A DNA stretch of 45,926 nucleotides from Colwellia psychrerythraea (GTDB lineage Bacteria > Pseudomonadota > Gammaproteobacteria > Enterobacterales > Alteromonadaceae): positions 1 through 45,926 of the forward strand of contig NZ_JQEC01000068.1 in assembly GCF_000764185.1 (NCBI RefSeq), in the 5' to 3' direction. Shown piece after piece: positions 1 through 8,866 of this stretch. Numbering within the stretch: the stretch's first letter is position 1; the number at the start of each line of letters is the position of its first letter. A program made the position numbers and the translations under genes. The notes under the pieces are model-generated. The model was given only the letters and a program-made list of their open reading frames with translations, did no database searches and had not been told where the DNA came from.

Positions 1-2
1 CT

Positions 3-86
3 CCTACACCGACGCCGACGCCGACGCCAACTCCTACACCGACGCCAACTCCTACACCGACACCAACTCCTACACCGCCTACAGGT
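3..86 (+). repeat. Pro-Thr codon repeat at window edge
   Basis: Tandem CCN-ACN codons encode an uninterrupted Pro-Thr linker. The repeat runs off the left edge of the window. Its near-identical copy at 249-371 would confuse short-read assembly, which may explain why the sequence starts here. Confidence 0.85.
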
Positions 87-2624
87 ACATATGTACCTGG
101 TACAGCTTATGCCGCTGGTGATATTGTGAGCAATGGTGGTCAATCATACCGCTGTGATGTTGCAGGCTGGTGTTCTTCTGACTCTGACTGGGCTTACGCA
201 CCGGGTACTGGTACTGCATGGGCAAGTGCATGGACTCTAGTTGGTGGTACTACGCCAACTCCGACTCCAACGCCGACTCCAACTCCAACGCCGACACCTA
301 CGCCGACTCCAACTCCAACGCCGACACCTACGCCGACACCAACTCCAACTCCGACACCGACGCCAAATCCAGGTGGTCAATGTGCGGATTACAGTGTGTG
401 GACTCAAGGCTCAACAGCTAAAGCTGGCGATGTTCTCGTCAATGATGACTACATCGCTTTCACCGCAAAATGGGAAACTTCTTCTAGCCCTGGTAGTGAT
501 GACACTTGGACTTGGAAAGTAAATTGTGATGGAACAGCACAAGGCACAGCGCCCTTGTTATCACTACCTAATGCGAAAGATCCGGTGAGCCTTAAAGTTA
601 ATGGTTGGCCGAGTGACTTTGTTGTTGCAAGTCCATCTTCAACGGCACCAGATACTGTCACTGTTAATGCAATTAATAGTGCAGACTTAGCAGATAACGC
701 CAAGCTAGAAAATGATTTTGTATCATTGATTCAAACAGCAAAACTACTGGGTACTGAATCTGTAATTATCAACTCCAATGTACTTGATAACATTACTGCA
801 GATAAAGGCGCTTCTTTAGGCGTAATTGCAGTAAAAGCATCGTTAACAGCAGCTTTAGCGACCACAAGTACTAACAATATCAGCGTGAGCGATATTGATG
901 CCTTAAGTGATGACGCTAAAGGTTGGGCGCAAGCACAAAACTTAATATTGTCTACGCTTGCAGCAAACGCAACGTTCGGTTGGTCTTTACCTATTGGTGA
1001 TTTTGCCTATGCAACACACTCAGGCAAAAGATCTGTATGGAATGCTGCATCTAAAGCAACATCTGATTTACTTGATAAATTAGCACTTTATAAAGGCGAC
1101 TCAAAAGCTGACTTTATTGCTTTTACTAAATCAAGTGCTTCTACGAGCTTATCAGGCGAACAGTGGCACAACGCTTTAGAATATATCAAACAAGTTACTG
1201 ACTTTGTGCAAGCACCGGCAATGTTATCTTCTGTGCCTACCGCTCAAGCAACCACTTACTTTATGGGCAATACCGCTGGTGAAAGTAAAATACGTAAAGC
1301 GGCTCATAACAATATATTCGCGATATTATTTGATGAAGATAGTGCAGCTTTAACCAGTAAAATTACTAGCTACCAAAGTATTAAAGTACCACTTTATTAT
1401 GTTGGTGTTGGCTCTGATGTATCACCACTAACAAGCATTGCTTCGCTAAACAGCGACTTATCTGGTATAGAATCGGTAATGGATAGCCAAGTGTTTCTGT
1501 ATGAAACACCAACTTCATCTTGGGTACCATCAACCATTTATAAATGGGCTGACTTTTTAACTGGCTTAAACTCAATGCACAATGTTGGTGTAGCTGGCGA
1601 TAAATTCTGGTTAATCGATAGTACTGCTGATGATGCAACCAATGCTAAATACGCTAAAGTCGCTATTGCCGCTTTCCTATCACAAAGTATGCAAGAAACT
1701 ATTCGTTTCGATGCTTGTGACGAGAATAACTGGTCTGAAGTTAAATACGGCGCCAAGGTAGATTATCCGATGACCGCGAGTTGTGGTCAATTAGGTCAGA
1801 AATATGCTGATTACGGTACTCATCCAGTATCAGGTAAAGATCATGCTTACTCTTGTCCTCGCGATAATACCATGGAGCAAACGGCCAATACCCATGCCAA
1901 ATGGTACGGTGCACCAGCGCCAATATTTGCCGCGCCAGATGCTGTACTTGCTGAGCAAGGCCTTCTAGTTAATGGTAAAGTAGGTCGTTGGACTAACGCA
2001 GGTCACTGTAATACGGTACCTACCGCTATTGATACGTCTAAGCAAGTGTTTGAACGTGAAGAATGTAAACAGTATGTTGGTCAAAAAGCAGGTAGCTTTA
2101 TCTGGGACGGCAGCGATGAAAGTGTTGAAGGCTGTGGTTGGTGGGGACGTGGTGTTATTCAAACCACTGGTCGCCAAAACTTCGGTACACTTAACCACTT
2201 CGTTGGTCGTTCGCATGTTGACCCTGACACAATAGGTACAACGATTGATGGAACTACTGTTGCCCCGGCACCTGACAGTCCGTTATATGCTGATTTAGAT
2301 TTATGTTCTAACCCTGGATTAATTTGTAGCTCTGAAGAGCACAAAGAAATTAAGTGGATTGCTGGTTTATTCTTTTGGGTTAGCTCAGTGCAAGCCTATG
2401 ATAATACTGGTGGACCTTATGCAGATTGGAATTACCACGCAGAGCTGAAAAAATATGTTGATGGTGGCATGGTAGGTACTGCATTTGTTGATGCTGTATC
2501 AGGAATCGTTAACCGTGGTTGTCCAGACGATCATTGTCCGGTAAGTGGTGAAGTTCATGCAATTAAAGAGCGCCGCGCTAACTTCAAACTAGTATTACAA
2601 AAGTTAGGTCTTAACCCGCAATAG
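3..2624 (+). CDS. Secreted GH19-type chitinase-like protein with carbohydrate-binding modules (5' end missing)
   Basis: The reading frame is open from base 3, so the N-terminus and signal peptide lie outside the window. In order: a Pro-Thr repeat linker (3-86); a small aromatic-rich module of CBM5/12 type (about 87-245, with AAGDIV, a Cys pair and a WTLV end); a second Pro-Thr linker (about 249-371); a second CBM-like module (about 375-540, with WTQG, AGD and TWKVNCDG); a long region without recognised motifs (about 545-1650); and a C-terminal part resembling GH19 chitinases. That part has MQETI near 1690, which could hold the first catalytic Glu, then GWWGRGVIQTTGRQNFG near 2140, like the family's GRGPIQLT motif, and FFWVSS near 2370. 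Known role of the family: endo-hydrolysis of chitin outside the cell. GH19 membership is fairly sure; the middle region could be a second domain. A terminator hairpin follows directly. Confidence 0.85.
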   Translation, partial: PTPTPTPTPTPTPTPTPTPTPTPTPPTGTYVPGTAYAAGDIVSNGGQSYRCDVAGWCSSDSDWAYAPGTGTAWASAWTLVGGTTPTPTPTPTPTPTPTPTPTPTPTPTPTPTPTPTPTPTPNPGGQCADYSVWTQGSTAKAGDVLVNDDYIAFTAKWETSSSPGSDDTWTWKVNCDGTAQGTAPLLSLPNAKDPVSLKVNGWPSDFVVASPSSTAPDTVTVNAINSADLADNAKLENDFVSLIQTAKLLGTESVIINSNVLDNITADKGASLGVIAVKASLTAALATTSTNNISVSDIDALSDDAKGWAQAQNLILSTLAANATFGWSLPIGDFAYATHSGKRSVWNAASKATSDLLDKLALYKGDSKADFIAFTKSSASTSLSGEQWHNALEYIKQVTDFVQAPAMLSSVPTAQATTYFMGNTAGESKIRKAAHNNIFAILFDEDSAALTSKITSYQSIKVPLYYVGVGSDVSPLTSIASLNSDLSGIESVMDSQVFLYETPTSSWVPSTIYKWADFLTGLNSMHNVGVAGDKFWLIDSTADDATNAKYAKVAIAAFLSQSMQETIRFDACDENNWSEVKYGAKVDYPMTASCGQLGQKYADYGTHPVSGKDHAYSCPRDNTMEQTANTHAKWYGAPAPIFAAPDAVLAEQGLLVNGKVGRWTNAGHCNTVPTAIDTSKQVFEREECKQYVGQKAGSFIWDGSDESVEGCGWWGRGVIQTTGRQNFGTLNHFVGRSHVDPDTIGTTIDGTTVAPAPDSPLYADLDLCSNPGLICSSEEHKEIKWIAGLFFWVSSVQAYDNTGGPYADWNYHAELKKYVDGGMVGTAFVDAVSGIVNRGCPDDHCPVSGEVHAIKERRANFKLVLQKLGLNPQ
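249..371 (+). repeat. Second Pro-Thr linker-coding repeat
   Basis: Codons for alternating Pro and Thr, containing a roughly 30-base unit repeated twice. It joins two carbohydrate-binding modules; such linkers are flexible and typical of secreted marine polysaccharide hydrolases. Copy number is expected to vary by slippage. Confidence 0.85.
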
Positions 2625-2667
2625 GGTAAATAGGATCACTTTAAAGAAATAGCGTAATATTACTAAC

Positions 2668-2708
2668 AAATGCCTGCCAGTTTATAACTGACAGGCATTT
2701 TTGTTTTT
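2668..2708 (+). terminator. Rho-independent terminator of the chitinase gene
   Basis: A 15-bp stem with one mismatch (AAATGCCTG on the left, CAGGCATTT on the right) around a short TATA-like loop, followed by TTTTGTTTTTTT. It lies 44 bases after the stop codon. Confidence 0.85.
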
Positions 2709-3154
2709 TTTCGTTTTAGGAAGCTAACTAAAGCTTATGTAATTGTAGAAGCTAAATAAGGAGAGAAGCAAACTTCACAATGACCTTTGTTTATTTAAAA
2801 GTGTGCCCAAAACACTCTTAAAAAAGCTTTAAACTCGCAATAATATTCCAGTAATTTATTTCATAAAGCATATGGCAGTTCATTGTCGTTTAGACCAGCT
2901 GCTTTTTGCAGAGCAGACCGTTACATACGAAAGCTGACTATAACCCATACTTATCTAACGACAACTGTTTCGACAGAGCGGACGTTCGAAAAGAAAATTT
3001 CTTAGTTAAATCATATATGAGCTCAATAATGTTGTTTCAATGGATAAAGTGATATAGTAGCTTAACGTTAATTATATCAAGCCACTACGGAATTCTTGTA
3101 GCTGTGCAAATAACTCATCAAGTAAATGTAACTAATGCATGGAGTGCATTATCA
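2709..3154. other. Intergenic stretch with an imperfect inverted repeat
   Basis: No convincing gene. Positions about 2884-2970 are bounded by TTGTCGTTTAGA and its near reverse complement TCTAACGACAA. Inside is ATACGAAAGCTGA followed by ACTTATCTAA; both words recur at 17342-17382. It may be a small dispersed intergenic element. The DUF4124 promoter should also lie here. Confidence 0.4.
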
Positions 3155-3877
3155 ATGAAAATCAAGTCCCTTATCAGCATTCTTTTAGTTAGTTTTCTTC
3201 CCCACTCTTATGCACAAGTATATAAAACAATTGATGAAAATGGCAAAGTCACTTTTTCAAGTATTGAACCAACGATAGATAAAAATAGCACTACAAAAGT
3301 TGAGGAGTTAGATCTAGGCACAAGTCATGATGCTATGACCACTCTATCTTCAAACCTTAATGAAAAATATTGCGGTGAAATAAAGCTGCCTTCAAAGACA
3401 GAAAATTCATATTCTTCAAAGTACTTTATTAAAAATGTTACTCGTTCAAAAAAAAATTGGAAAGCTTCGCTTATTAGGTTAAATGAGAGGATGGCTTATA
3501 ATACCCAAAAGAGTCTTAAAGTTACTACAAGCAGGTATTATAATTCAGCGTATAATAATCAACGAAATAGTTCACAGCGTAAAAGCACTGACTCCAATCT
3601 CAAGAAAATGCGAGATTTACGATGTGCAATTAACTGGTCTGAAACACAAGACGTGATTATAAGTGAGTTGATAGCCACAAAGAAATCGGAAAACTTTCGT
3701 TTATTGGAAATAAAAACAAAATTGGAATCGAATATCACAGCCCAATGTGGAGATGAACCAATATATGATCCTACGTTGAGAACTAATGCAGCTCAAAGAA
3801 AGAGATGGAGTACATGTAGCAGAAGTAAACGTAAGGAAATTAAAAAAATTGATCGACAATTGAGAGCACTTAGTTAA
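3155..3877 (+). CDS. Secreted DUF4124-type protein
   Basis: 240 residues starting MKIKSLISILLVSF, a signal peptide ending near SYAQ. Immediately after it comes QVYKTIDENGKVTFSSIEP, the hallmark of DUF4124: an N-terminal periplasmic domain of unknown function usually reading VYKWVDxxGxxHFSD. The rest is basic and helical, with several Cys, and ends in a Lys/Arg-rich coil. A longer GTG start at 3104 exists but would place 17 residues before the signal peptide. ATG 3155 is preferred, with GGAG 10 bases upstream. No operon partner. The domain call is good; the role is unknown. Confidence 0.75.
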   Translation: MKIKSLISILLVSFLPHSYAQVYKTIDENGKVTFSSIEPTIDKNSTTKVEELDLGTSHDAMTTLSSNLNEKYCGEIKLPSKTENSYSSKYFIKNVTRSKKNWKASLIRLNERMAYNTQKSLKVTTSRYYNSAYNNQRNSSQRKSTDSNLKKMRDLRCAINWSETQDVIISELIATKKSENFRLLEIKTKLESNITAQCGDEPIYDPTLRTNAAQRKRWSTCSRSKRKEIKKIDRQLRALS

Positions 3878-4210
3878 CTCGTTACTCCCCAAACCTACTT
3901 TCACACATTTGATTAATAATTACATAACAAAGCTAGTCATGGCATATTATTAAATAACGACCGCTCAAGGCTCACAGTTGCCTTTACTCAACGTTATTTA
4001 TGTCTTCTTTGTGGTAAGTTAGGCTTTCCAACTCAGTAACACACGACCGACAGCTAGCTTTCGCTTAACTCATAGAGTTGTCGGTTCCATCTTAATTTGC
4101 ATGTTTCCTACTTTATTCAGCTTCTACAGTAATGAAAGCCGCATCTTGTTAGGTAGGTTGATTGAATTAACTTTTTACTTAGCTGATTATTTAACTTCTT
4201 ACTTTGCCTT
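3878..4210. other. Convergent intergenic region, no gene seen
   Basis: Lies between two gene 3' ends. It contains GACCGCTCAAGGCTCA near 3960, close to the reverse complement of a word at 25413-25428, and a short dyad GACCGACA/TGTCGGT near 4044-4086. Both look like remnants of intergenic repeats. No open frame or clear T-tailed terminator was found. Confidence 0.35.
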
Positions 4211-5560
4211 TTATTTCGACAGACGATAAATCAAAATTGCCGTTTTTTCGATATTTTTACCTAAAGTAGTTAAATCTGCAATTTCGTTTTTAGTATGTGC
4301 TCCAGATCCCATCAACCCTAAACCATCAAGTGACATATCAACATGTTCAGCGGCAAATGAAATATCGGCTGCCCCTGCTTTTCGTGGGTTGGCCGGTTTT
4401 ATCGCGTTATAACCTAAATCTTCACTGACTTGGCTATATTGTGCCAATAATTCTAAGTTACCTTTTGTGAGTGCCATCGGTGGATAACCCTCTGAAAAAA
4501 TGAGCTCAGCTTGTGTATGGTTTAAGTTCTTTTTAACTATATTTTGCATAGTTTGTTTAGCGCTTTTTAGCTGCTTATTTGAAAGCGCTCTTAAATCACC
4601 TTTTACTTTCGCCTTTTGAGCAATAACATTACTTTTACCAAAGGCCGAGCCCGATGATTTAGCTGCGTCATAGTCTATGCTAGTACCGCCGATAATCATG
4701 CCAGGGTTAAAAGTCAGGTTCTCTTCTTGCTCTAGCTGAGCTCTAAAAGCTTCTAAAATACGCGCTGTTTCATAAATGGCACCATAACCAACTTCATCAT
4801 TAAATATTTGCGATGAGTGTGCAGGTTTTCCCTCTACGTTTAAAGTCCAGCCGGTATAACCTCTACGTGCCGCCATACCGGTATTTATATTGTTATCTCC
4901 GTTTTCAAAACCCAGCGCAATGTCAGCCCAAATAGCGCCATCAACTATGGCTTTTTTTGATAAAGATAAAGGTCGACCACTGCTTTCTTCATCGCCAGTT
5001 AACAGCACTTTTATACTGACATTATCAAGTAAGTTAAGTTTATTTAATGCCCGCAGCGCAGCAATGATAATGGTATTACCGCCTTTCATATCCGCAACTC
5101 CAGGGCCTGCAGCTTGTGTATCACTGAGCCTAACAAACTGTTGAAAGTCATCATTCTTGGCAAATACAGTATCTAAATGACCGATCATTAAAATCTTAAC
5201 GGCGTTTGGCTTGTTACTTTGGTGAGTCGCTAAGATATGACCAGCACGATTGAAAGCACTGCCATCAAGCCACTCTACTTCAAAGCCGATTTCAGAAAGT
5301 TGTTTATTAGCCAATAAACCGACCTGCTTTACCCCTTCAATATTCATTGACCCACTATTTATATTTACCGCTTGCTCAATGTCTTTAAGTGCTCTGGGTA
5401 AGCCTAATTCGACTTGTTTAACTACGTCCTGTTCGTTAATGTCTAAGGGAGTTTTTTCAGAAGCACTCATTACTTGTGCATAGATTAATGGAGAAACGAA
5501 TAAAGAGCCTAGTGATGCGGCTAAAAAAAGTAGTGCTGTCGGTTTTATGATTTTAAACAT
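4211..5560 (-). CDS. Exported M20-family metallopeptidase (glutamate carboxypeptidase-like)
   Basis: 449 residues with a signal peptide (about 1-29, ending LIYAQ), so probably periplasmic. It has the M20 di-zinc signature in order: GHLDT (His128, Asp130), GPGVADMKGG (bridging Asp157), TGDEESSG (Glu191 general base, Glu192 ligand), FENGD, and a C-terminal GSGAHTKNE with the last His ligand. The middle segment (about 230-330) is the usual lid/dimerisation domain, beginning RRGYTGWTLNVEGKPAHSS. Family role: removal of C-terminal amino acids, often Glu, from peptides or folate-type conjugates. Substrate cannot be read from sequence. It is divergent from folD, which may be only coincidental with the folate-hydrolysing relatives. 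Length is normal. Confidence 0.88.
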   Translation of the reverse strand: MFKIIKPTALLFLAASLGSLFVSPLIYAQVMSASEKTPLDINEQDVVKQVELGLPRALKDIEQAVNINSGSMNIEGVKQVGLLANKQLSEIGFEVEWLDGSAFNRAGHILATHQSNKPNAVKILMIGHLDTVFAKNDDFQQFVRLSDTQAAGPGVADMKGGNTIIIAALRALNKLNLLDNVSIKVLLTGDEESSGRPLSLSKKAIVDGAIWADIALGFENGDNNINTGMAARRGYTGWTLNVEGKPAHSSQIFNDEVGYGAIYETARILEAFRAQLEQEENLTFNPGMIIGGTSIDYDAAKSSGSAFGKSNVIAQKAKVKGDLRALSNKQLKSAKQTMQNIVKKNLNHTQAELIFSEGYPPMALTKGNLELLAQYSQVSEDLGYNAIKPANPRKAGAADISFAAEHVDMSLDGLGLMGSGAHTKNEIADLTTLGKNIEKTAILIYRLSK

Positions 5561-5703
5561 CTTGATCTAACATAAATTCAAAGTAGATTTAATATCTATT
5601 AAAAATGATTACATTTCAAATGATTTTAATTTACTCTGCCGCCCTTTATTTGTACTCTGAGCCCCACTTATTTTCTTCTAACTTTTACAAAAGCAAATAA
5701 CCT

Positions 5704-6564
5704 ATGATTATTGATGGTAAACAAGCAGCAGCCGATTTACGAAAAACATTGGCAATTGAAGTAGCACAACTTAAAAAAGAAAAAAATATAACACCGGGCC
5801 TAACGGTTGTTTTAGTCGGAGAAGACCCTGCTAGCCAAGTTTATGTTCGTAATAAAGTTAAGCAGACTCGTGAAGTTGGTATGCTTTCAAATGAAATTAA
5901 ATTGTCTGCTGAAACTACTCAGGCACAATTACTTGAGCAGCTTGAGCGGTTAAATAATGATAACTTCGTACATGGAATTTTAGTGCAATTACCATTACCT
6001 AAACATATTGATGAAAGTGTCATCATTGCCGCTATTTCACCACACAAAGATGTTGATGGTTTTCATGCCATGAACTCTGGCCGGTTACTAAACGGTGAAA
6101 AAGGTGCACTAGTTCCTTGTACACCACAAGGTTGTATTATTTTAGCGAAAAAACATTTAGGTGACGATTTATCAGGTCAGCACGCTGTGGTTATTGGTCG
6201 TTCAAATATTGTCGGTAAACCGGTGGCATTATTACTTTTACAGGAAAACTGTACGGTAACAATTGCTCACTCGCGCACAAAGAACTTAGCTGAAGTTTGT
6301 CGACAAGCTGATATTTTAATTGCCGCGGTTGGAAGACCTAACTTTGTGCAAGCTAGTTGGGTGAAATCTGGTGCAACCGTTATTGATGTGGGAATTAACC
6401 GCATTGAAGATGATAATGGCAAGGGTAAACTTGTTGGTGATGTTGACTTTACTGCCGTTGAAAGTGTTTGCGGTGCAATAACACCCGTGCCAGGTGGTGT
6501 TGGACCAATGACTATTGCATGTTTGTTGAAAAACACCATTGAAGCGGCCAAAGCTAACACTTAG
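5704..6564 (+). CDS. folD: Bifunctional methylene-THF dehydrogenase / methenyl-THF cyclohydrolase
   Basis: 286 residues, full family length. FolD oxidises 5,10-methylene-THF to methenyl-THF with NADP and hydrolyses that to 10-formyl-THF for purine and fMet-tRNA synthesis, in the cytoplasm. Seen here: YVRNK with catalytic Tyr47 and Lys51, GILVQLPLP, PHKDVDGFH with the substrate-binding Asp, PCTPQG, the nucleotide-binding VVIGRSNIVGKP, DVGINR, and the C-terminal TPVPGGVGPMT. Every core motif is intact. It stands alone, divergent from the M20 peptidase and convergent with the binding-protein gene. An 8-bp dyad (6589-6596 with 6628-6635) after the stop may end transcription. Confidence 0.97.
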   Translation: MIIDGKQAAADLRKTLAIEVAQLKKEKNITPGLTVVLVGEDPASQVYVRNKVKQTREVGMLSNEIKLSAETTQAQLLEQLERLNNDNFVHGILVQLPLPKHIDESVIIAAISPHKDVDGFHAMNSGRLLNGEKGALVPCTPQGCIILAKKHLGDDLSGQHAVVIGRSNIVGKPVALLLLQENCTVTIAHSRTKNLAEVCRQADILIAAVGRPNFVQASWVKSGATVIDVGINRIEDDNGKGKLVGDVDFTAVESVCGAITPVPGGVGPMTIACLLKNTIEAAKANT

Positions 6565-6619
6565 CTAGGTCAAAGTGTATTAGTTGGGGGGTAATAGTAA
6601 GTTTACTTTTATTTTACTC

Positions 6620-7327
6620 TTACCCCTTATTACCCTGCTTGAGTAATTTAATACTACTGTTGATCTGTTCGAGTAAGTCAGGATGTTTTTTCAAATAATA
6701 ATGACTGATGTAAATTCCAAACGGTTTCTTAACTTCAACCACTTTGGTAAATTTTGACAACTCTTTAACGTCTAATTCATGTTCGAATACCGCATCAGCA
6801 ACAAATGCAGCATCAATACGATGTGACTTCAACATGGCAATTAAAACACCAGCATTCGTCGGTTGGGCGATAACACTGTAAGCATTTTGTTTTAACCACT
6901 TAGAAGTATTTGTGCCTTTTATAGTGCCAATACCGGCCTGTGATTTAAAGACTTCAGACCTTACATCAATTTCAGAGTCTTTGAGAATAAACCAACTCCA
7001 CTTATTAATCATTAAAGGTTGGCTGAATTGCGCTATGGCATCACGTTCGGCATTTTGAGAAGCTAAAAACATACCGTCAGCCAGGTTTTCTTTCATCACA
7101 TGTACAGCAGCACCATAATCTGCAACCATGGTTATTTTGTAGCGAATATTGATATTAGCAAATATACGCTTGATAAACTCAGGTCCAATACCAATAACCT
7201 CTTGTTTTTGTTCATAGGTATAAGGTGGAAAATAAGGTGAGACTAAGCTAATGGAATTGTGTTCTAGTGAGAAACTGAGAGTACTTAGTAGCATTAAAAT
7301 TGTGGCGATGGCACGAGATATTTTCAT
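6620..7327 (-). CDS. Periplasmic solute-binding protein, SBP_bac_3 type
   Basis: 235 residues: a signal peptide (1-20), then the start of a type-II periplasmic binding fold (SPYFPPYTYEQ, GIGPEFIKRIF). There is GTIKGTNTSKWL in the second lobe and AGVLIAMLKSHRIDAAFVAD near the hinge return. Short relatives of this kind in Alteromonadales are usually orphans with no ABC permease nearby, as here, so they may act in sensing rather than transport. The ligand, classically a polar amino acid, cannot be assigned. No neighbour helps. Confidence 0.8.
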   Translation of the reverse strand: MKISRAIATILMLLSTLSFSLEHNSISLVSPYFPPYTYEQKQEVIGIGPEFIKRIFANINIRYKITMVADYGAAVHVMKENLADGMFLASQNAERDAIAQFSQPLMINKWSWFILKDSEIDVRSEVFKSQAGIGTIKGTNTSKWLKQNAYSVIAQPTNAGVLIAMLKSHRIDAAFVADAVFEHELDVKELSKFTKVVEVKKPFGIYISHYYLKKHPDLLEQINSSIKLLKQGNKG

Positions 7328-7645
7328 CGGGTTAATACCGCAATATTAACAACCGTAATACCAAGATGAATATGCTGTGGTTTCAAGTGAATAGCCCATG
7401 ATTATTAGCAATAACCTAAGCTCAAGTATAGAAAAGACAAAAAATCAGTCAAGTTCAAATATAGGGCGTACAAACCTTCTTTATTTTTTATTGAATAATT
7501 TCCCAGCTTAATGGGCATCGAGATATCGACGGTACAAAAAGAAAATGGTAGCCGTCGACACCAGACTTTCTGCGTACAGAAATAACGTTCAACTGTTACC
7601 CAACTCTTTATTAATACATTAATGTATTAGGTATTGCCACTACGT
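7328..7645. other. Intergenic region with two dyads
   Basis: No gene seen. It holds a 7-bp arm dyad (TCGACGG, CCGTCGA) near 7527-7558 and a perfect 18-bp palindrome at 7612-7629 just beyond the hemerythrin stop codon. The palindrome lacks the T-tail of an ordinary terminator. Confidence 0.4.
7612..7629. repeat. Perfect 18-bp palindrome
   Basis: TAATACATTAATGTATTA is its own reverse complement. It sits 16 bases downstream of the hemerythrin gene stop. It could be a weak transcription end point or a regulator site; nothing decides between them. Confidence 0.6.
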
Positions 7646-8266
7646 TTAAGCCGATAATAAAAATATAGGAATAATCACCTCTTCTTCATCATGTAGGTGC
7701 CTTTGCAATATTCGTTGCAAGTGTAAGGCATGATCTTGCAACATATTTACCTGCTGCTTATTAATAACATTCCCTTGGTTCAGGGTCATGACCATATTCA
7801 TTACCATAGTACTTAAGGCATCTAATGCTAGATCTAATGATTTATGATCCTTATCCAGTAAATCAATGCCCTTACTGAGCTGCGGCATAATTTGCCTAAA
7901 CTGCGGAAAATAAACATGGTCTTCAATCCGGTGATGATTATGCGCCTTAGCAACTAAATTCTGTGCGGCCGATAACGGGCCTTTCAATTGCTGCCAATTG
8001 AGCACAGTCTGCGAACTATCGAGTAATGTGTGCAATGAATGTTTGAGGTAAGCCGCAGTTGCCAATAGATCGCCATGGTATTGAATAAAAAAAGACGCTT
8101 TACCAGCATAACGAGAATGCTTCGACCATTGCTCTCTTTCAAGCGGTAATAACTGATATTTAATAGCAGCAGGTAAACCTTTACGCTGCTCTACTTGCCA
8201 TGTTTGATCTGCTTGGCGCTGTTGCTCTACTTTCTTCAGCTGATCTATAGTTGTTGTAATGCTCAT
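7646..8266 (-). CDS. Hemerythrin-domain protein
   Basis: 206 residues from ATG 8266, cytoplasmic, all helical. The hemerythrin-like four-helix pattern of iron ligands can be followed: H in FFIQYHGDL, HNHHRIEDHVYFP (H and E ligands), DKDHKSLD, and the C-terminal HLHDEEEVIIPIF. Members bind a di-iron centre and are linked to oxygen, nitric oxide or iron-sulphur repair responses; which applies here is not visible. The frame can be extended 33 codons upstream, but AGGGGG seven bases before ATG 8266 is a strong ribosome site and decides the start. It is monocistronic. Confidence 0.85.
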   Translation of the reverse strand: MSITTTIDQLKKVEQQRQADQTWQVEQRKGLPAAIKYQLLPLEREQWSKHSRYAGKASFFIQYHGDLLATAAYLKHSLHTLLDSSQTVLNWQQLKGPLSAAQNLVAKAHNHHRIEDHVYFPQFRQIMPQLSKGIDLLDKDHKSLDLALDALSTMVMNMVMTLNQGNVINKQQVNMLQDHALHLQRILQRHLHDEEEVIIPIFLLSA

Positions 8267-8366
8267 AACAATCCCCCTGTTGAGTACTATTTGTTGAAGG
8301 TTAAGTGTTGAAGATTCATTATCCGTTATTGTACGAGTTTCAAATACGCCAATAAATACACACAAT

Positions 8367-8866
8367 AGAACAACACTGTTTCATAAGTAACAACAGTAAC
8401 CACAACCAAGGGGCGACGTACCGCCGCGCATCCCCTTAGAACCCCTGCGGCGGCCTACTCAGTGAAAACATAAATCATCAATTTTTTGTTTACAGTCAAT
8501 ACCTACGTTCTTTATTGCTAACAGTCGCCCATGAAAAGCGGCAGTTTTCGCCATCAGCGCTGTTACGTCGAATGCACTTGATAGAATTGAGGAATACGTT
8601 TGTTAGCAGATCCGAGTGATTCCAAAGGGAGGCCAGAGGCAGTCTCCCTTTGGGTGGAGTCGCCACCGCGACAAATAATATAAATTTACTCTGCCAACAT
8701 TTGTTATGTGTGAGAATATTTATTTGTTATAGCTGTTCTAACAGCGAATTCGAGTATAGAAAGAGTATTAATAATTTTGTTCATACAAGCTCGTTTTTCT
8801 GCATGAATTAAACCTGAGATTTCTGATGAACCTTTTGTCCAAGAACTTCTAGCTTAAACCCTTGAG
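8367..8866. other. Intergenic region with a GC-rich, hairpin-rich island
   Basis: About 8400-8690 is much richer in G+C than its surroundings and has no credible gene. It contains three good hairpins: 8421-8453 (CCGCCGC with GCGGCGG), 8622-8653 (CCAAAGGGAG with CTCCCTTTGG, ten perfect pairs) and 8653-8667 (GGTGG with CCACC). It could be a structured RNA or a non-coding mobile repeat. Confidence 0.45.
8622..8653. repeat. Ten-pair perfect hairpin in the GC-rich island
   Basis: Arms CCAAAGGGAG and CTCCCTTTGG enclose a 12-base loop that has an extra GCC/GGC pairing. It is not followed by a T-run, so it is not a simple terminator. Confidence 0.65.
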
